Of a DNA stretch of 64,000 nucleotides, positions 60,220-64,000 are shown piece after piece (position 1 is the stretch's first letter; each line of letters starts with the position of its first letter). The stretch is from NCBI GenBank assembly GCA_036821185.1, contig DAISKD010000001.1, forward strand, positions 496,001-560,000, written 5' to 3'. Position numbers and translations under genes: made by a program. This stretch comes from CALJTV01 sp036821185 (lineage in GTDB: Bacteria; Chloroflexota; Dehalococcoidia; GIF9; UBA5629). The notes beneath the pieces are model-generated. The model saw nothing but the letters and a program-made list of their open reading frames with translations, did not search any database and was not told the origin of the DNA.

Positions 60220-60768
60220 ATGTCAGCCGAGACTAGCAAGCTTGTAAGTAAAGCGGTGACCAATGCTGTATCAGGGCTTTCAGGAATGGTTGGCAGAGAG
60301 GTTCAGATTTCTGATTTCGATGTCAAAAAAGTGAAGGTGAAGGACGTGCCCTGCGAGTTCGGAGGGCCCGAAGCTCTAATAGTTGGGGTATACCTACAGA
60401 TTAAAGATAGAACGGGACACATGTTTGTCGGCTACGAACCAGAAGTGGCCGCTAAGTTGATAGATATACTGCTGGGGCAAGCCCCGGGTTCAACACTCCA
60501 ACTTTCCGAAATGGAGCAGTCAGTCCTGGGGGAGATAGGTAACCTCATGGGTTCGTTTTTCCTTAATACCCTGGCTGAAGGGGCGGGGACATCTTTGCTC
60601 CCCTCACCACCAGCAGTAATGGTAGACATGGCAGGTGCAATTCTGGACATATCCCTGTCACGCCTTCTGGAAGAGGGGGAAGAAATACCAATCGTAACAG
60701 CACGTTTTGGTACCCAGGATAGGCAGATTGATGGTAAGTTCCTGATAGTACCAATCCCAGCTATCTAA
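60220..60768 (+). CDS. cheC: CheC-like CheY-phosphate phosphatase
   Basis: 182 residues of the CheC/CheX/FliY fold. One phosphatase signature is visible, VLGEIGNLMGSFFLNTLAEG, with Glu and Asn spaced as E-x2-N and a Pro later. Canonical CheC has two such sites; I see only one, so it is either a one-site CheC or a CheX-like protein. The neighbouring cheD supports CheC, since CheC and CheD form a complex. It probably dephosphorylates CheY-P and thereby sets adaptation. The ATG follows GGAGGGG. Confidence 0.85.
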   Translation: MSAETSKLVSKAVTNAVSGLSGMVGREVQISDFDVKKVKVKDVPCEFGGPEALIVGVYLQIKDRTGHMFVGYEPEVAAKLIDILLGQAPGSTLQLSEMEQSVLGEIGNLMGSFFLNTLAEGAGTSLLPSPPAVMVDMAGAILDISLSRLLEEGEEIPIVTARFGTQDRQIDGKFLIVPIPAI

Positions 60769-60792
60769 AACTATAAGGCAGGTAGAGGACAA

Positions 60793-61314
60793 ATGGAACA
60801 GAGAGCCGACACCAACAAGCAGGCCCAAGACAGCAATGAGATCATCGTTGGCATGGGCGAGCTTGCGGTCAGCAATAAGCCCTCAGCAGTGCTCACCTGC
60901 CTGGGCATTGGTTCATGCGTCGCCATATGCGCCTTTGACCCGGTATCCAGGATCGGTGGCATGGCACACGTGGTGTTGCCCTACGGGGAAAACGCCAGCA
61001 CCACCACCCCCTCTAAGTACGCCAATATTGCCGTCCCCGCCCTGCTCAACGAGATAACCAAGCTCGGTGGGAACAGAGCGCGGCTGGTGATAAAGGTCAT
61101 TGGAGGTGCTCGCATATCTACGGCACCGGGCTTCGACGGCACCTTCAAGATCGGCGACAAAAATGTGGAAGAGGTGCTAGCTGCCCTAAGCAGGGAAAAG
61201 CTTTCCGCCTCCGCCATGGACGTCGGTGGGGAGCGAGGGCGTACCGTACGTATGTATCTTGATACCGGTACAGTCGTGGTGCAAAGCGTAGGCACAAGGC
61301 CAAAAGAGTTGTGA
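60793..61314 (+). CDS. cheD: Chemoreceptor glutamine deamidase CheD
   Basis: Deamidates glutamines on chemoreceptors and binds CheC. The catalytic residues are visible in LGIGSCVAICAFDP (Cys42) and RIGGMAHVVLPYGE (His59). VIGGARISTAPGFDGTFKIG and GGERGRTVRMYLDTGTV complete the fold. 173 residues, with a slightly long N-terminus. The gene lies 24 bases after cheC, whose product regulates it in characterised systems. Confidence 0.93.
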   Translation: MEQRADTNKQAQDSNEIIVGMGELAVSNKPSAVLTCLGIGSCVAICAFDPVSRIGGMAHVVLPYGENASTTTPSKYANIAVPALLNEITKLGGNRARLVIKVIGGARISTAPGFDGTFKIGDKNVEEVLAALSREKLSASAMDVGGERGRTVRMYLDTGTVVVQSVGTRPKEL

Positions 61315-61378
61315 AACGTTATGAAAACACCGATACCAAAAATTATAACCGAAATTAGTCCAACGAGGAGGGCATGCC

Positions 61379-61735
61379 ATGGCTACGATAATGGTTGTTG
61401 ACGACGCCGCATTTATGCGCCTGAGATGCTCTCAGCTATTGACTCAAAATGGATACCAGGTGATCGAAGCATCAAACGGCGCCGAAGCACTGGCTAAGTA
61501 CAAGGAGCTCAGACCAGATGGAGTCCTGCTCGACATCACCATGCCCGACATGGACGGATTGACCGCCTTGAAGGAACTCATAACCCTGGACAGCAACGCC
61601 AGGGTATCCATGGTCACAGCCATGGGACAACAGTCCATCGTCATAGAAGCCCTCAAATTAGGGGCCAAGGACTTCGTGGTTAAACCGTTCGACCCGGAGA
61701 GAGTGCTGGCAGCAGTTAAAAAAATGCTAAGCTAG
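61379..61735 (+). CDS. cheY: Chemotaxis response regulator CheY
   Basis: A stand-alone receiver domain of 118 residues. The acidic pocket is MVVDDAAFMR (Asp8, Asp9), the phosphorylation site is Asp52 in GVLLDITMPDMDG, the switch Thr is in VTAMG, and the conserved Lys is in FVVKPFDPE. When phosphorylated it would act on a motility motor, but no flagellar switch or pilus gene is in the window. The ATG follows GAGGAGG. Confidence 0.93.
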   Translation: MATIMVVDDAAFMRLRCSQLLTQNGYQVIEASNGAEALAKYKELRPDGVLLDITMPDMDGLTALKELITLDSNARVSMVTAMGQQSIVIEALKLGAKDFVVKPFDPERVLAAVKKMLS

Positions 61736-61774
61736 GTCACGGCCCAATAAATGGAGCGACGAAGGTGAAAGGTT

Positions 61775-62857
61775 ATGGGCAATAAAATAAGGGTACTGGT
61801 GGTAGACGACTCAGGGTTCGCACGTTCAGTCATATCTCAAGAGCTGGGAACTGACCCGGAGATAGAGGTCATCGGATCAGCAAAAGACGGCTTCGACGCC
61901 ATAGAAAAAGTAAGGAAACTGAGACCCGAAGTAATTACCATGGATATCGTTATGCCGGGAATGGATGGCCTTACAGCACTGGAGCACATAATGAAAGAGT
62001 GCCAAACCCCCGTCATCATGCTCAGCGCACTCACCACCAGCGGTGCGGAGGTCACTGTAAGGGCTCTGGAACTGGGCGCCGTAGACTTTTTCCTGAAACC
62101 ATCCGTGCTTAGCCCGTTGGGCGATGCCCAATCAAAAGGAGAACTGATCGCAAAGATAAAACTGGCAGCCAGGACCACCGTCCCAAAGGGCCCTGCGCCA
62201 CTTCTGCAAACCGCCGCCCGGACCACCAGGGCTACCCAGAAAACACACAGCAGGAAAAGGCCAAACCACGTGGTGGTCATCGGGTCGTCCACAGGTGGAC
62301 CGCGGGCTTTGATGCAGGTTATTTCCAGCCTGCCAGCAGACATCGACGCAGCCGTTTTGGTGGTGCAACACATGCCATCACTGTTCACCAAATCACTTGC
62401 CGAACGACTTGAGAGCTTGTCTGAGCTGAGCGTCGCAGAAGCACAGGACGGCGATGAGATACAGCGATCCCGGGTGTTGGTAGCACCAGGTGACCACCAC
62501 ATGTTGGTGAACGACGGACATATAAAACTACACAGAGGGCCCCCTGTGCTCGGCGTACGTCCGTGCATCGATGTTACCATGGAATCGGTAGCCAAGGCCT
62601 TTGGCAGCCGCTCGCTGGGTGTAGTCCTGACAGGCATGGGCACAGATGGCACCAGAGGGGCAGCCCTGATCAAAGCAGCCGGGGGAAAGATCATTGTGGA
62701 AGACGAATCGACATGCGTGGTCAACGGAATGCCAACGAGCGTCATCAAGGCAGGTTATGCTGACTATATAGTACCTATCTATGACATCGCCTCGAAAATC
62801 GCGGATATCTGTCAGGAAAAAGTACCGATACAGAAGACCACAGCGAGAAGACTATGA
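61775..62857 (+). CDS. cheB: Chemotaxis methylesterase/deamidase CheB
   Basis: An N-terminal receiver domain (VVDDSGFARSV; phospho-acceptor Asp57 in ITMDIVMPGMDG), a linker, and the C-terminal methylesterase with its Ser-His-Asp triad: IGSSTGGPRALMQV near 170, VVQHMPSLFTKSLAERL near 198, and LTGMGTDGTRG near 290. 360 residues, full length. It removes methyl groups from the receptor when phosphorylated by CheA. The stop overlaps the cheR start (ATGA). Confidence 0.95.
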   Translation: MGNKIRVLVVDDSGFARSVISQELGTDPEIEVIGSAKDGFDAIEKVRKLRPEVITMDIVMPGMDGLTALEHIMKECQTPVIMLSALTTSGAEVTVRALELGAVDFFLKPSVLSPLGDAQSKGELIAKIKLAARTTVPKGPAPLLQTAARTTRATQKTHSRKRPNHVVVIGSSTGGPRALMQVISSLPADIDAAVLVVQHMPSLFTKSLAERLESLSELSVAEAQDGDEIQRSRVLVAPGDHHMLVNDGHIKLHRGPPVLGVRPCIDVTMESVAKAFGSRSLGVVLTGMGTDGTRGAALIKAAGGKIIVEDESTCVVNGMPTSVIKAGYADYIVPIYDIASKIADICQEKVPIQKTTARRL

Positions 62858-63702
62858 CCGATGCAGAATATCTCGAACTTATAAGAGAAATTGGAAAGCT
62901 TACCGACATCGACTTAAACAAGTACAAAATCACCCAGATGCGTCGGCGCTTGGAGCATTTTATGTTGAATTTGGACTTCAACGACGTGACATCATTTTGC
63001 TCCGAGCTGAAGCAGGACTTCACCCTGGTAGAAAAACTCAAAGACTTCCTGACAATAAACGTGTCTGAGTTTTTCCGTGATCCAAAATATTTCAGCCTGT
63101 TGACGACCGAGGTCTTCCCTGGGATGCTGAAACACCGCAACAGACTGAATATTTGGAGCGCTGGTTGCTCAAATGGCGCCGAGGCGTACTCTGTCGCCAT
63201 GATCCTTGACCGTCTCTCACCGCTTTCTTGTCACCGGATATTGGCCACCGACATCGACCAGAAATGCTTGGAGAAGGCTAGAGATGGTGGTCCCTACAAT
63301 ATCACCGAAGTCAGAAATGTACCCACTGAATTCCTAGAAAAGTATTTCGTCACCACCCAAGACGGCTACAGAATGGTAGAAAAAATCCGTCAGAGCGTCA
63401 CTTTCAAACAGCACGACCTGCTGAAGGACTTCGTCGGTGTGGGGTTTGACCTTATTATCTGCCGTAATGTACTCATCTACCTCACCGAAGAGGCAAAGTC
63501 TGAGCTCCTACTCAAGTTCCACCATGCCCTGAGAGAGGATGGTATTCTATTCCTGGGTGCGACTGAGATCATCTTAGACGCGACACGATTCGGTTTTACC
63601 CTTTACAAAACCTGTTATTATCGAAAGGTAACCACCAGCAAAAGCCTGCCGGTAACTTCAAAAACGCCGGCGCTAGCATCAACCGGGGAGAAAAATACAT
63701 GA
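62854..63702 (+). CDS. cheR: Chemotaxis protein methyltransferase CheR
   Basis: Methylates receptor glutamates using SAM, opposing CheB. An N-terminal helical domain is followed by TINVSEFFRDPKYF, the SAM-binding WSAGCSNGAEAYSVAM, ILATDIDQKCLEKAR and the late CRNVLIYLTEEAKSELL. 282 residues, normal. It overlaps cheB by four bases and ends in another ATGA overlap with the following gene. The receptor lacks the C-terminal pentapeptide some CheR proteins bind, so tethering is not expected. Confidence 0.94.
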   Translation: MTDAEYLELIREIGKLTDIDLNKYKITQMRRRLEHFMLNLDFNDVTSFCSELKQDFTLVEKLKDFLTINVSEFFRDPKYFSLLTTEVFPGMLKHRNRLNIWSAGCSNGAEAYSVAMILDRLSPLSCHRILATDIDQKCLEKARDGGPYNITEVRNVPTEFLEKYFVTTQDGYRMVEKIRQSVTFKQHDLLKDFVGVGFDLIICRNVLIYLTEEAKSELLLKFHHALREDGILFLGATEIILDATRFGFTLYKTCYYRKVTTSKSLPVTSKTPALASTGEKNT

Positions 63703-64000
63703 GACGAATATCCATAAAATATGCCAGACCCGGCATGATGCTGGGCTATCCAGTATTTGACCCCTACGGAGTCAAACTGCTCGACGCCAACGTCAAATTG
63801 GACGAGCACAATCTGAAAATGCTCCTCAAGATGAAAGTCAACGAAATATTCATTCAAGACAGCCGCGTTTACGATGTCATCTCTATACCACTCATCCCTC
63901 CCGAAATCGAGGGGAGAGCTTCCGCTGTGCTGCGGCAGCTAATGATCGAGACCCGAATAAGCGGCCGACTGACAGCGGAGGGGATGCGCAACATCAGCAG
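63699..64000 (+). CDS. N-terminus of a probable HD-GYP cyclic-di-GMP phosphodiesterase (cut by window edge)
   Basis: About 100 codons are visible, starting MRRISIKYARPGMMLGYPVF and continuing with GVKLLDANVKLDEHNLKML and VNEIFIQDSR. This N-terminal block of about 90 residues is typical of proteins that go on to an HD-GYP domain; the catalytic HD and GYP motifs would lie beyond base 64000 and are not seen. The ATG overlaps the cheR stop, so it belongs to the chemotaxis operon and may tie it to cyclic-di-GMP turnover. Confidence 0.65.
   Translation, partial: MRRISIKYARPGMMLGYPVFDPYGVKLLDANVKLDEHNLKMLLKMKVNEIFIQDSRVYDVISIPLIPPEIEGRASAVLRQLMIETRISGRLTAEGMRNIS

Overview
The window is a 64 kb piece of a bacterial chromosome. 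Base composition is roughly balanced, genes are tightly packed, there is no rRNA or recognisable tRNA, and no intact mobile element. The gene content (arginine cluster, a K+-independent proton pyrophosphatase, many acyl-CoA enzymes, a DUF5679 zinc-ribbon protein, a MoxR/VWA pair of the 'magnesium chelatase-like' type) suggests an uncultured Chloroflexota, probably near Dehalococcoidia. This is inferred from protein flavour only; no marker gene settles it.

Layout. 1-4.1 kb (minus): argJ-argB-argD-argG, argG running off the left edge. 4.1-8.6 kb (minus): a membrane protein and a soluble protein of unknown function, then mutS. 8.7-14.7 kb (plus): a two-gene ABC exporter, an acyl-CoA synthetase and hppA, ending at a strong hairpin. 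14.7-20.2 kb (minus): a metallo-beta-lactamase-fold hydrolase, an ABC-2 exporter with a secreted NEW3-domain protein, and a second acyl-CoA synthetase. 20.4-27.9 kb: a lone family 5 solute-binding lipoprotein, a membrane-anchored PQQ-type propeller, a pair of acyl-CoA dehydrogenases and an MFS transporter; together with the synthetases this looks like uptake and activation of carboxylic acids for beta-oxidation.

28.1-45.1 kb is a surface-polysaccharide locus: two sugar nucleotidyltransferases, a dTDP-rhamnose set (rmlA-like, rmlC, rmlB, rmlD), a FAD oxidoreductase, glycosyltransferases, a Wzm/Wzt-type ABC exporter and a methyltransferase. Its distal part is decaying. It holds a sulfatase-like gene with internal deletions, a glycosyltransferase split by an in-frame TAG, a phosphodiesterase with several lesions, and a 5'-truncated CysN-like GTPase. 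A short epimerase remnant lies in front of rmlB. GC-rich palindromic repeats (core CCCTCTCCC/GGGAGAGGG) sit in the gaps, and one copy appears to supply the ribosome binding site of the exporter ATPase.

45.2-53.9 kb: a DUF523/TudS protein beside a PP-loop thiouridylase-like protein, a 46-residue DUF5679 protein, a MoxR ATPase with its VWA partner, an alcohol dehydrogenase, an MFS exporter and an iron-sulfur protein. 54.3-64 kb: a complete chemotaxis operon (mcp-cheW-cheA-cheC-cheD-cheY-cheB-cheR) running into the start of a probable HD-GYP gene cut by the right edge. No flagellar or pilus gene is visible here.

I did not find a clear, wholly new system. The best leads are the sulfur-RNA pair at 45.3-46.7 kb, the amber-split glycosyltransferase, the repeat family acting as expression signals, and the chemotaxis operon with a cysteine-rich PAS receptor.
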